From Chitinimonas arctica (lineage in GTDB: Bacteria; Pseudomonadota; Gammaproteobacteria; Burkholderiales; Chitinimonadaceae), in the NCBI RefSeq assembly GCF_007431345.1, contig NZ_CP041730.1, positions 3,224,001 through 3,288,000 of the forward strand: DNA of 64,000 bases, in the 5' to 3' direction. Below the pieces are notes generated by a model that saw only the letters and a list, made by a program, of their open reading frames with translations, was not told the origin of the DNA and did no database searches. How positions within the stretch are numbered: position 1 is the stretch's first letter; each line of letters starts with the position of its first letter. This document shows, one piece after another, positions 25,465 to 34,094 of the stretch. The translations under genes were made by a program, and so were the position numbers.

Positions 25465-28143
25465 TCAGCTGAACTGGTAGGCCAGCTCGCCATGCTCGAC
25501 CGATAGTACGGCCTGGCTAAGCGGGGTCTCCTCGCCCATGCGTTGCAGGATTTCCTGGCTGCAGCGCGGCAGCACGGTGCGGCCGAGGATGGCATCTATC
25601 ATGCGTCCGCCGGATTCCACTTCGCTGCAGCGATCGGCTACCAGTTGCACCACGGTATCGTCGTAGCTCAGCTGTACCGCGTGGTTGGCCGACAGGCGAT
25701 CGGCGATGCGCTTGAGGCGCATGCGGATCAGGTTGGACATGACCTTGTCCGACAAGGGGTAGTAGGGCACCACCGTCATGCGGCCCAACAGGGCAGCCGG
25801 GAAGGCGGCCAGCAATTCGGCGCGCAGCGACTGGGCCAGGCCTTCCGGTTCGGGCATCAGGTCCGGGTCCTGGCATAGCTTCATGCTCAGTTCGCTGCCG
25901 ACATTGGAGGTCAGCAGGATGACGGTGTTGCGGAAGTCGATATAGCGGCCTTCACCGTCTTCCATCCAGCCCTTGTCGAACACCTGGAAGAACATCTCAT
26001 GCACGTCCGGGTGGGCTTTTTCGATCTCGTCCAGCAAGACCACGCTATAGGGACGGCGGCGAACCGCCTCGGTCAGTACGCCGCCTTCGCCGTAGCCGAC
26101 GTAGCCGGGCGGGGCGCCCTTCAGGGTGGAGACGGTATGCGATTCCTGGAACTCGCTCATATTGATGGAGATCAGGTTCTGTTCGCCGCCATAGAGGGTC
26201 TCGGCCAGGGCCAGCGCGGTTTCGGTCTTGCCCACGCCGGAGGGGCCGACCAGCATAAAGACGCCGATAGGCTTGGCCGGATCGTCCAGCCGTGCCCGTG
26301 AAACCTGGATGCGGCGGGCAATGGCCTGCAGGGCGTGATTCTGGCCGACTACCCGCTGTTCCAGCGTGGTGGCCAATTGCAGTACCGCCTTGATCTCGTT
26401 GCGGACCATGCGCCCGACCGGAATGCCGGTCCAGTCGGCGACCACGGCGGCAACCGCCTGCTCGTCCACCGAGGGCAGCACCAGCGGCGATTCGCCCTGC
26501 AACTGCGCCAGTTCGGCCTGGGCGGCCTTTAGTTCGGCCAGTTGTTCTTGGCGCGACTCGTCGGTCGGCGCCTCGCCCTCGCCTTCGGCATCCGGGTTCA
26601 GTGCCTGCTCGCGCAGGCTGCTGCGCAAGGCCAGCACCCGCTCGGCCATTTCACGCTCGGTCTGCCAGCGCTGGTTCAATTCTTCCTGTTGCGCATGCAG
26701 GGCCAGCAGCCGCTCGGCGATCTCGCCGAGGCGGACCTGCCGGTCGAGGCCGATGGCGGCTTCGCCGTCCAGGATGCCTTTTTCGATATCGAGCGCGGCA
26801 ATTTCGCGCGTGCAGTTTTCCAGTGCGGCCGGCGTGGCGTGCTGGCTGACCGCCACGCGGGCGCAGGCGGTATCGAGCAGGCTGACCGATTTATCCGGCA
26901 ACTGGCGGGCCGGGATATAGCGATGCGACAGGCGTACCGAGGCTTCGACCGCTTCGTCCAGTACCTGGACATGGTGGTGGCGCTCCAGCTGGCTGACGAT
27001 GCCGCGCATCATGATCAGCGCGGCATCTTCGTCCGGCTCGTGGATCTGTACCACCTGGAAGCGGCGGGTGAGGGCCGGGTCCTTTTCGATATGGCGCTTG
27101 TATTCGCTCCAGGTGGTGGCGGCGATGGTGCGCAGCTCGCCGCGGGCCAGGGCGGGCTTGAGCAGATTGGCGGCATCGCCGGTACCGGCCGCGCCGCCGG
27201 CGCCGATCAGGGTGTGTGCTTCATCGATGAACAGCACGATAGGGCGCTCGGAACCGCGTACTTCTTCGATGACCTGCTTGAGCCGATTCTCGAACTCGCC
27301 CTTCATGCTGGCGCCGGCCTGCATCATGCCGATATCCAGGGTCAGGATGCTGACGTTCTGCAGCAGCGGCGGCACATCGCCCTGGGCGATACGCAAGGCC
27401 AGGCCTTCGACCACGGCCGTCTTGCCGACGCCGGCTTCACCGGTCAGCAGGGGATTGTTCTGGCGGCGACGCATCAGGATATCGATCATCTGCCGGATCT
27501 CGGTGTCGCGGCCGCTGACCGGGTCCAGGGCGCCGCTGCGGGCCCGTTCGGTCAGATCCACGGCATAGCGCTTCAAGGCATCCTGCTTGCCCAGCGCGGC
27601 GGGCGCCAGGGCGCCGCTGGCTTCGCCGGGTGCCGCGCCGGTCATGCCGTCGGCGGTGCGCTGCGCCTGTTCGGGCGAACTGGCGACAATCCGCGGCAAC
27701 TCATCGGCCAGGCGGTCGTCTGCGATCTTGCGGAATTCGCCGCTCATGGCAAACAGCTTGCTCTTGAGGGTAGGGGTGCGCAACAAGGCCAGCAACAGGC
27801 AGCCGCCACGCACACGTCCTTCGCCGTATTTGAGCGTGGCGTAGATCCAGGCGCGTTCCGTCGACAGTTCCAGGTCGGGGGAAAGGTCCACCGCGTCGGC
27901 GTGGGTGGGCAGGCGTTCCAGGTTGGCGGTCAGATCCGCCGCCAGACGCGCCGCATCCAGGTTGAAATGGCGGGCGATATGGTGCAGATCGGTATCTTGC
28001 GCCAGCAGTATCTGGGTGAACCAGTGGGCCAGGCCTACTTCTGGGTGGCCGCGCAGCTTTGCCAGCACCGTGGCGCCTTCCAGCGCCTTGTAGAGAATGG
28101 GATCGAGTTTGCCGAACAAAGCGGCGCGGCTGATTTCGGACAT
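25465..28143 (-). CDS. clpV: T6SS AAA+ ATPase ClpV (TssH)
   Basis: ClpV disassembles the contracted TssB/TssC sheath for reuse. The 892-aa protein has a Clp N-domain (about 1-150), Walker A GEAGVGKT (235-242) with Walker B VLFIDEAHTLIGAGG in the first AAA+ ring, a coiled-coil middle region (about 430-560, with a charged insertion rich in E and Q), and a second AAA+ domain with GPSGVGKTETALAL and VVLLDEIEKAHPDVHEMF. This layout and MSEISRAALFGKLDPILYKA fit ClpV1-type T6SS proteins. It diverges from the FHA gene. Confidence 0.96.
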   Translation of the reverse strand: MSEISRAALFGKLDPILYKALEGATVLAKLRGHPEVGLAHWFTQILLAQDTDLHHIARHFNLDAARLAADLTANLERLPTHADAVDLSPDLELSTERAWIYATLKYGEGRVRGGCLLLALLRTPTLKSKLFAMSGEFRKIADDRLADELPRIVASSPEQAQRTADGMTGAAPGEASGALAPAALGKQDALKRYAVDLTERARSGALDPVSGRDTEIRQMIDILMRRRQNNPLLTGEAGVGKTAVVEGLALRIAQGDVPPLLQNVSILTLDIGMMQAGASMKGEFENRLKQVIEEVRGSERPIVLFIDEAHTLIGAGGAAGTGDAANLLKPALARGELRTIAATTWSEYKRHIEKDPALTRRFQVVQIHEPDEDAALIMMRGIVSQLERHHHVQVLDEAVEASVRLSHRYIPARQLPDKSVSLLDTACARVAVSQHATPAALENCTREIAALDIEKGILDGEAAIGLDRQVRLGEIAERLLALHAQQEELNQRWQTEREMAERVLALRSSLREQALNPDAEGEGEAPTDESRQEQLAELKAAQAELAQLQGESPLVLPSVDEQAVAAVVADWTGIPVGRMVRNEIKAVLQLATTLEQRVVGQNHALQAIARRIQVSRARLDDPAKPIGVFMLVGPSGVGKTETALALAETLYGGEQNLISINMSEFQESHTVSTLKGAPPGYVGYGEGGVLTEAVRRRPYSVVLLDEIEKAHPDVHEMFFQVFDKGWMEDGEGRYIDFRNTVILLTSNVGSELSMKLCQDPDLMPEPEGLAQSLRAELLAAFPAALLGRMTVVPYYPLSDKVMSNLIRMRLKRIADRLSANHAVQLSYDDTVVQLVADRCSEVESGGRMIDAILGRTVLPRCSQEILQRMGEETPLSQAVLSVEHGELAYQFS

Positions 28144-28431
28144 GATGTCGGTCTGCTATGGATAGGATTGAGTAAAGGCGTGCAGCCGATTCATCCGGCG
28201 GGGACCAAGCCTCGGCGGACGATCGATGCGGCACGCGGCCTGGCGCAGCCTGGTCGATAGCGGGTAGCGCAAAGTGGGGAAGCGTCGTTCCGCCCCTGTG
28301 GCGGCGCCGTCGGCTGGTCCATGGCTTCCCGGACGGCGAATTTGAAACGTAATGACAGACAGATAGCGATAAAATTGGGGTAATGCGTTTTTACAAGAAA
28401 TCCTTCCGACAATCGAACCATCCGGATCGCA
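28144..28431. promoter_or_regulatory. Divergent intergenic region between clpV and the FHA gene
   Basis: These 288 bp separate two divergent T6SS genes and should hold both promoters. The part next to the FHA gene is AT-richer (GACAGATAGCGATAAAATTG at about 28354-28373). No convincing pair of promoter hexamers, sigma-54 site or long repeat was found. Confidence 0.4.
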
Positions 28432-29711
28432 ATGATGAAACTGACTCTGCTTACCCCTGAAGGCCAACCGGGCGCGGCCGCCTACTTCGACGAGGAAGGC
28501 GGCACCCTGGGGCGTGCGCCGGCCAACACCCTGGTCTTGGCCGGCGATGCCAATATCTCGCAGGTCCATTTGGCAATCGAGTCGGTCAACGGCAATTGGG
28601 TGCTGAAGGATCTGGGCGATCTGCTGCCGGTTTTCCATAATGGCCGTCCCCTCGGCTACGGCGTGCGGGCCGACCTGGCCGACGGGGATCAACTGCGTAT
28701 CGGCAACTTCGAGTTGAAGACCGAATTGCATGCGCTCAGGCCTGCGCGGAGCGAACCTATCCCGGCTCCGCCGCAAGCGGTCAGCCAGCCGCCGCTGTTT
28801 CCCCCGGCCGTCCCACTCGGCGACAGGCCGCAAGCATCGCAGCCCATTCGGCTCGATGACGATCCCTTCTCTTTCGGCGACCTTCCTGGCCCTGCCAGCA
28901 AGCCGGTCGTCGCGCCCGTGGCGCAAGCCGTGGAAATTCCGCCTCCGCCACCGGCCGCTTCCGTGGTGGACCCCTTCGATTTCGCCGATTTGGCGCCGGT
29001 TGCCGCGCGACCCGCGCAGGCCGTGCCGGTGTCCACCGACCCTTTCGCCGACTTCGCCAAGCCGGTGCCGAACGTGCCGGCCCAGCCGCCCGCCGCGCAG
29101 AGCCAACACGCCACCGACCCTTTCAATTTCGCCGATCTGGCGCCCGTCCGGCAGGATACCGCCGCGCCTTTGCGCGAAGCGCTGCAGCGCACCCATCACG
29201 ATCCCTTCCAGCCGAGTGCTGCCGATCCGTTCGAAAGCTTGCAGGCCGGTAATCGCAACAGCGCCACGCCGGCAGCGCATAACGATGGCGGCGGCAGCCT
29301 GGGCAGCCTGCTCGGCGGCGGCACCAGTACCGCTTCGCTTCACCCGGTCGGCCAGGCCGATAGCCTCGATAGCCTGTTCGGCTTGCAGGCCGGCAGCGGT
29401 GCCGATCCATTGGCGCCGGGCGGTATCTTCGATCGTCCGGTCGTGCCGCAAGCCGATATGATGGGTTTGGCACCCCCGCCGGTCTCGGCGCCTTCCACCT
29501 GGGGCGATCACGCGCCGCGCTCAACAGCAGTATGTCGATGTCCATGTCCGGCGGGCTGAGCAGCCAGCCGGCCGCGGTTTCTCCGCCGGTCGAAATCGCT
29601 GCGCCCGTGGCCCAGCCGGTAATCCAGTCCGAGGAGGAGCCCGCCGTGCCGATCAAGCCCGTCCCCAAGGAAGACTCGCTGGACGATCTGTTCGGCCTCG
29701 GCAAACCGTAG
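28432..29711 (+). pseudogene. T6SS-associated FHA domain protein (TagH/Fha-like), frameshifted near the 3' end
   Basis: The N-terminal FHA domain (about 1-100) has the phosphothreonine-binding residues Gly27-Arg28, Ser43/His46 and Asn70-Gly71. A Pro/Ala-rich tail follows with six DPF motifs (residues 144, 180, 203, 229, 257, 265), several as DPF-x-FADLAPV. The open frame ends at 29559 after an unlike sequence. A frame one base away continues from 29520 with LNSSMSMSMSGGLSSQPAA and finishes in DSLDDLFGLGKP at 29711, echoing an in-frame DSLDSLFGL at about 317. Adding one G in the CCGCG at 29512-29518 joins them into a 426-aa protein. FHA proteins act with TagF in T6SS control; no PpkA/PppA pair is seen. 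Confidence 0.8.
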
Positions 29712-29932
29712 GGGCGCATCGAAGTATTACGCGTACTCACACCGCAGCTCACCACCCGGCAGAGCCGTGTGTTCACGGTCCGTGGCAATTGAACCGTCCC
29801 TCGCTTGATTTAGCCCGACTCCCCCGCCCTCGCCGCCGCGAGGGAGCCTCGCTGACGCTCGTGGGTGCAGGAAATCAGAATGTCTTATAGAGGCCAGCCG
29901 TGCCAGGCCGATTGCCGGGGGCGAGTGGCGTT
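29712..29932. other. Intergenic region between convergent FHA and tssG genes
   Basis: No gene is supported here. It contains one GC hairpin (CCCTCGC-CGCC-GCGAGGG, 29827-29844) without a T run, possibly a weak two-way terminator. The rest is unremarkable in composition and matches nothing I recognise. Confidence 0.4.
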
Positions 29933-30907
29933 TCATGCCTTCTGCCACCCGGTCACGGCTTCGACCGGCTCGCGCCGGCTCAACCAGGCATCGCGGCCAA
30001 GTTGCAGGCTACCGTTTAGCTGCGGCTTGGGCAGGGTGTGCGGCTTGACCAGCAGATGCAGATGCCATTCATAGGCCAATCCGAGGTAATTCCTGATCCA
30101 GTCGCGCAATTTGGGTAGCGAACCGCCATCCGGCAAAAAGCGCTGGTACTGTTCGAAATCCATGGGGCCGAGGGTCAGGCCAAAGCAGTACTGGCGGTCC
30201 GGCACCCGTGCGCCCAGCACGCTGCCGACACCCAGTTGGGCGGCGGCGTCGCTGCCACCCAGGCTGGTCTGCTCCGAGGGCGGCAGGGTCAGCCAATGCA
30301 GGGCAAACGGCTCAATCTGTACCGGTACCTGGAAATAATCCTGCAGGATATGGCGCAGGCTATCCATATCGCGGCAGTTGCGCGCCAAGAGGCCGGTAAA
30401 GTGCAGTTTGGCTTCGTCTTCCACCAGGTCGCGGTCGCGCAGTCCGGCTTGGCCGTAGCCGCTCATCGCGCCCAGATAGCCGGCAAAGCGATCTTCCTGC
30501 GGCCGGTCGTAGCCGACGGCAGGCTGTACTTCCGCCCAGGCGCGGTAGAACAGCGCCAGCATGCGGTGATGGAAGATGTCGGCGAAGTTGGCCCAGGTGG
30601 GGTCGCGGTAGTTGTGCAGCCGGTCCCAGACATATTCGGTCATGGGCAGGGGCAGGGCGCCATTCGGACCGAACAGGCCCAGCGAGCGCACCTGGACCTT
30701 GGGGACCGCGCCACCCAGCTCGACATTGTCCAGTTCGCTTGGGGCAAAGCTCAGCGATGGGGCCTGGCCCAGCCTGACCGCTTCTTCCTGTGGGCGTGCT
30801 GCCCGGCCCAGGCGTGGCCGTTGCGGCTGGCTGGCTTCGATTCGCCGCAGCAAGTCGAATAAGCCTACGCCTTGCGGCCGTTCCGCGATCCGGTACCAGA
30901 AGTTCAT
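29933..30907 (-). CDS. tssG: T6SS baseplate protein TssG
   Basis: TssG forms the baseplate wedge with TssE, TssF and TssK. The 324-aa product begins MNFWYRIAERPQGVGLFDLL and contains the family's LGLFGPNGALPLPMTEYV and FADIFHHRMLALFYRAW. The start overlaps the tssF stop by 4 bp (ATGA 30907-30904), indicating coupled translation. The frame is open 11 codons further upstream inside tssF, but the overlap start is the natural one. Last gene of the minus-strand T6SS operon. Confidence 0.95.
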   Translation of the reverse strand: MNFWYRIAERPQGVGLFDLLRRIEASQPQRPRLGRAARPQEEAVRLGQAPSLSFAPSELDNVELGGAVPKVQVRSLGLFGPNGALPLPMTEYVWDRLHNYRDPTWANFADIFHHRMLALFYRAWAEVQPAVGYDRPQEDRFAGYLGAMSGYGQAGLRDRDLVEDEAKLHFTGLLARNCRDMDSLRHILQDYFQVPVQIEPFALHWLTLPPSEQTSLGGSDAAAQLGVGSVLGARVPDRQYCFGLTLGPMDFEQYQRFLPDGGSLPKLRDWIRNYLGLAYEWHLHLLVKPHTLPKPQLNGSLQLGRDAWLSRREPVEAVTGWQKA

Positions 30908-32784
30908 AGCAGCGGCTTGCTGCCGGCGCGGGCCGGCCAACGCTTCAACTCGCCACGGCTGCTCGACAGCAGCACCGTTTCGGTAAAGGCATTGAGGGTG
31001 GCATGGCGGGCCAGGAAACGTTCCAGCACCAGGCCCAGCAGGAAGGGGCTGGCGCCGGCGAAGGCCGCTTCATTCACGGTCAAGGAGATTTCCACGCCGC
31101 GACCGAAGATAAGCGGGCCGGGACCAGGCAGCCGGCGGGTGATGGGGCTGGCCGACACCTGTTCCAGGCTTTCCACCTGGCGCATATTGGCGATATCGCC
31201 CCGTTCCGCGTACAGCGTCAGCATATCGCGCAAGGCGCGGGCAGCGGCCTTGCCGTCCAGATCGGTCAGCGACAAATAGTTGAGCGATAGATGGCTGATC
31301 AAGCGCCAGGCGACATCGCCTTCCACCACGGCCGGCACCGGCCGGCTGGGGCCGCGCAGGCAGCGGATGGCTTCCACCGGGGCGGATTCCAGCAAGGCAA
31401 AGTCGCTGTCGCCGCCGACGGGCATCAGCAGGGGCAGATCACGGTTGCTGACCAGGACCTCGCCCCCCAACTGCACGATGCGTTCCGAGAAGGGCGCCTG
31501 GTCGGCATCGACCAGGCTGACGAACAGTTCGCTGCCCAGATAGGTCGAGCGCCCGCCGACCCGGCGTTGCCGGTTCGAGGCGAGGCGGGGTTCCCGCCGG
31601 GTGGTAAAGAAGGCGCGGCTGTGGGCGCGATCCTGGTCATAGCTGGCATAAAACGGCAGGAAGCGGGTTTCCTCCTGCTGGTCGGGCCCGTAGCCTTCCA
31701 GGCTGTGCACCCGCAGGACTTCGAAATCGGTAGGGCGGCGCTTATCCACCACGGCGTGGTATTCGCTCTGCATCGTATCGACCTGGATACGGTCCAGCCG
31801 CTTGGTAAAGGCATTGATCACGGGCGTGCAAAACAGCGCGAAGCATTGTTCGTCCACCAGCTTGGACAAGCCGTCGTCGGCGCGGCCGAACAGCAGGGCG
31901 ATTTCCAGGGTGTCGCCCGCGATGCGGTTGATGGCTTGGCGCAAGCCGGTCAGCCGGAAGAACAGGTAGCGCTGCGGGAAGGCGAAATATTCGTGCAGCA
32001 GCCGGTAACCGTCGAAGGTCCGGTTCTGATACGGCAGCAAGGCTTCTTCTTCGTCGAAGCCCATCGGCAGGATGCTGTTGCCGTTCAGGATGCTGCAATC
32101 GGCCGGGCGGGCCGGGTCGTAGATGGCCACGGCGGTGGCGGTGCCCAGGATCAATTCGGCCAGCCGGCTGGCGATATCTTCCGCACCGGCCAGGAAGACC
32201 GGCAGGTCATCCATGGCCAACTTGCTGAAACTCTGGCCGCTGCGGGCCTTGAGCTTGATGCGCAATACGCCTTTGGGCTGGGTGCCGCCAGGCAGCCGGC
32301 CGACCAGCGGCAAATCGGCGGCGTGGGTCTGGTACTGGGCCGACACCAGGTCGATCGGCCAGAGCTGCAGGGTGTGCGCGGTACTGAATTCGCAGGCGGT
32401 CTGCTCGCCTGCCGGCAAGCGCCCGCGCAAGCGCGCGCCGCGCGGGATGGTGTAGCCATTGGTCAGGCTGTTGGCCGCCGGCGAAGGCATGAAGCGGGCG
32501 ATGGCGATGGACGGGACCGGCATGCCGTAGTGCGGATAGACCATTTCCAGCAGATGGCTGGTAAAGCTGGGGAAGGCGGCTTCCTGCTTGAGCTGCACCC
32601 GTGCCGCCAGAAAGGCGAAGCCTTCCAGCAAGCGTTCTACATAGGGGTCTTCCACATCCACGCTGCCCAGCCCCAGCCGCCCGGCGATCTTGGGAAAGGC
32701 CTGGGCGAACTCGCCGCCCATTTCACGGACGTGGCGCAGTTCCTGGTTGTACAGCTCAAGAAAACGGGGATCGATGATGGTCAT
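30904..32784 (-). CDS. tssF: T6SS baseplate protein TssF
   Basis: TssF is the larger wedge subunit of the T6SS baseplate, found as a TssF2G1 complex. The 626-aa product starts MTIIDPRFLELYNQELRHVR and has the conserved EMGGEFAQAFPKIAGRLGL, DPYVERLLEGFAFLAARVQLK and FPSFTSHLLEMVYPHY blocks. Full length for the family (about 600). It starts 3 bp after the tssE stop and overlaps tssG. Confidence 0.96.
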   Translation of the reverse strand: MTIIDPRFLELYNQELRHVREMGGEFAQAFPKIAGRLGLGSVDVEDPYVERLLEGFAFLAARVQLKQEAAFPSFTSHLLEMVYPHYGMPVPSIAIARFMPSPAANSLTNGYTIPRGARLRGRLPAGEQTACEFSTAHTLQLWPIDLVSAQYQTHAADLPLVGRLPGGTQPKGVLRIKLKARSGQSFSKLAMDDLPVFLAGAEDIASRLAELILGTATAVAIYDPARPADCSILNGNSILPMGFDEEEALLPYQNRTFDGYRLLHEYFAFPQRYLFFRLTGLRQAINRIAGDTLEIALLFGRADDGLSKLVDEQCFALFCTPVINAFTKRLDRIQVDTMQSEYHAVVDKRRPTDFEVLRVHSLEGYGPDQQEETRFLPFYASYDQDRAHSRAFFTTRREPRLASNRQRRVGGRSTYLGSELFVSLVDADQAPFSERIVQLGGEVLVSNRDLPLLMPVGGDSDFALLESAPVEAIRCLRGPSRPVPAVVEGDVAWRLISHLSLNYLSLTDLDGKAAARALRDMLTLYAERGDIANMRQVESLEQVSASPITRRLPGPGPLIFGRGVEISLTVNEAAFAGASPFLLGLVLERFLARHATLNAFTETVLLSSSRGELKRWPARAGSKPLL

Positions 32785-32787
32785 GGT

Positions 32788-33279
32788 TTAGCTATCCGCG
32801 TCCAAGCGGAATTCGCCGCATTCGACATCCAATTGGGTTTTCAGTAAGAGGTCCACCGGGTGCGGGTGGGACCAGAGGCGGCCGCGTATTTCGAAACCGA
32901 CCTGGTGGTGATGGGTGACGTCGATGGCCTGCAGCAATTGCACGCTGAGCGAGCTCGGGTCGATGCGCGGCTCGAAGCGGATGATGGCGGCGTGGATGGC
33001 GCGTTCCATATCGCGCCCGTCCAGCGAGGCGATGGACTGCCCCGACAAGGCCGGCAAACCAAAGTTGAGTACCGAGTCGCGCGCCTGGTCCAGGCCCTCG
33101 AACAGGGCCTGGTCGGGCCTGACGGTGTTGAGCAGCCACACCAGATCGCGCAGGACGCCCTGCTTGAGCTGGTTACGCCGGGCACTGCGCGAATCGCTCG
33201 CCTCGGACGTCCGGTCGGGCTCGTCATCGGTCAGTCGATCGAGCAGGGAGGGATGAAGGCGATCGGCGGTCGAGCTCAT
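32788..33279 (-). CDS. tssE: T6SS baseplate protein TssE (gp25-like)
   Basis: TssE is the gp25-like wedge component of the baseplate. The 163-aa product contains the GPW/gp25 region: RDSVLNFGLPALSGQSI, then AIHAAIIRFEPRIDPSSLSV with the conserved R/F-E-P-R-I core. ATG 33279 was chosen; an upstream start would add 40 Pro/Arg-rich residues with no family counterpart. It lies between tagF and tssF on the minus strand, with a 67-bp gap on the tagF side. Confidence 0.93.
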   Translation of the reverse strand: MSSTADRLHPSLLDRLTDDEPDRTSEASDSRSARRNQLKQGVLRDLVWLLNTVRPDQALFEGLDQARDSVLNFGLPALSGQSIASLDGRDMERAIHAAIIRFEPRIDPSSLSVQLLQAIDVTHHHQVGFEIRGRLWSHPHPVDLLLKTQLDVECGEFRLDADS

Positions 33280-33346
33280 GCGAATGGGTATAGCCCGCGG
33301 CGGCGGATTCCGTGCTGATAGGGGTGGAAAAACAAAGCTGGGCGCG

Positions 33347-34087
33347 TCATGCGCGTGCGGTGCTGACCTCGCCATTGCCGGCCGCGAGGAACTGGGCATA
33401 AGCGTAAGGCGGCGGCATGCCGTCGAAGCGTACCAGGCTGATCGGTTCGAAGTCGCGGCTGCCGGTCCACCAGATCGATTTGCCGTCGCTCAGGCGGGCA
33501 AACGTGTGGCGGCCCAGGCTATTGAACAGGTCCGCCAGGGCCCGGCCGCCGGTCAGGGTGACATGGCTGGGTTGGCCGCCTTGCATGCGCCAGGCCTCGG
33601 CCAATTGCAGCGCAGCGGCATCGAGCTGGGCATCCTCCGGCCGGGCGCGCGGCATGGGGACGCGCGCCAATGCTTCATCCAGCTGCTCCGGGCTGAGGTT
33701 GCGCGACAGGGCGGCCAGGGCGATCGTCTCGATCTGGTCGAACCAGCATTGCGACTCGGCCCGGGCGAAACGGGCGGCCCAGGGGGCGGAGATGGCGGCG
33801 CACAGGGTGAGCGGGTAATAGCGGCCGACGGCATCGACGCTGGGCATCATCACGCCGGCGTAGGCGGGTTGGCCGCACACGCCCGGCGCCAGCAGAAAGC
33901 GCCACACGCGTGCCGTCAGATAGCGGTCCAGCCAGGCCTGGCCGAGCTTTTCCCGGCTGGCCATCAGCGAGGTCCGCAGCCAGCCGTCCCAGGCATCGAT
34001 AAAGCCGCTATCCAGCCGGCGCGAGGCGAAGTCGGAGAGGGAAGGCAGCTTGCCGTACCAGCCGGCGATGGGAAGATCCTGACTCAT
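33347..34087 (-). CDS. tagF: T6SS-associated protein TagF
   Basis: TagF represses T6SS firing post-translationally, in known systems by binding the FHA protein. The 246-aa product starts MSQDLPIAGWYGKLPSLSDF, the typical TagF opening (GWYGKLPxxGDF in most homologues), followed by LAPGVCGQPAYAGVMMPSVD and VGRYYPL, which mark the DUF2094 fold. There is no PppA domain fused to the C-terminus. It lies 7 bp after tssM. Confidence 0.92.
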   Translation of the reverse strand: MSQDLPIAGWYGKLPSLSDFASRRLDSGFIDAWDGWLRTSLMASREKLGQAWLDRYLTARVWRFLLAPGVCGQPAYAGVMMPSVDAVGRYYPLTLCAAISAPWAARFARAESQCWFDQIETIALAALSRNLSPEQLDEALARVPMPRARPEDAQLDAAALQLAEAWRMQGGQPSHVTLTGGRALADLFNSLGRHTFARLSDGKSIWWTGSRDFEPISLVRFDGMPPPYAYAQFLAAGNGEVSTARA

Positions 34088-34094
34088 GCTTGGC

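Noticed and set aside
29712..29932. Remnant of a group II intron or other mobile element
   Set aside because: GAGCCGTGTG looks like a domain V start, but no partner strand, ORF or boundary motif follows. Nothing mobile can be supported.
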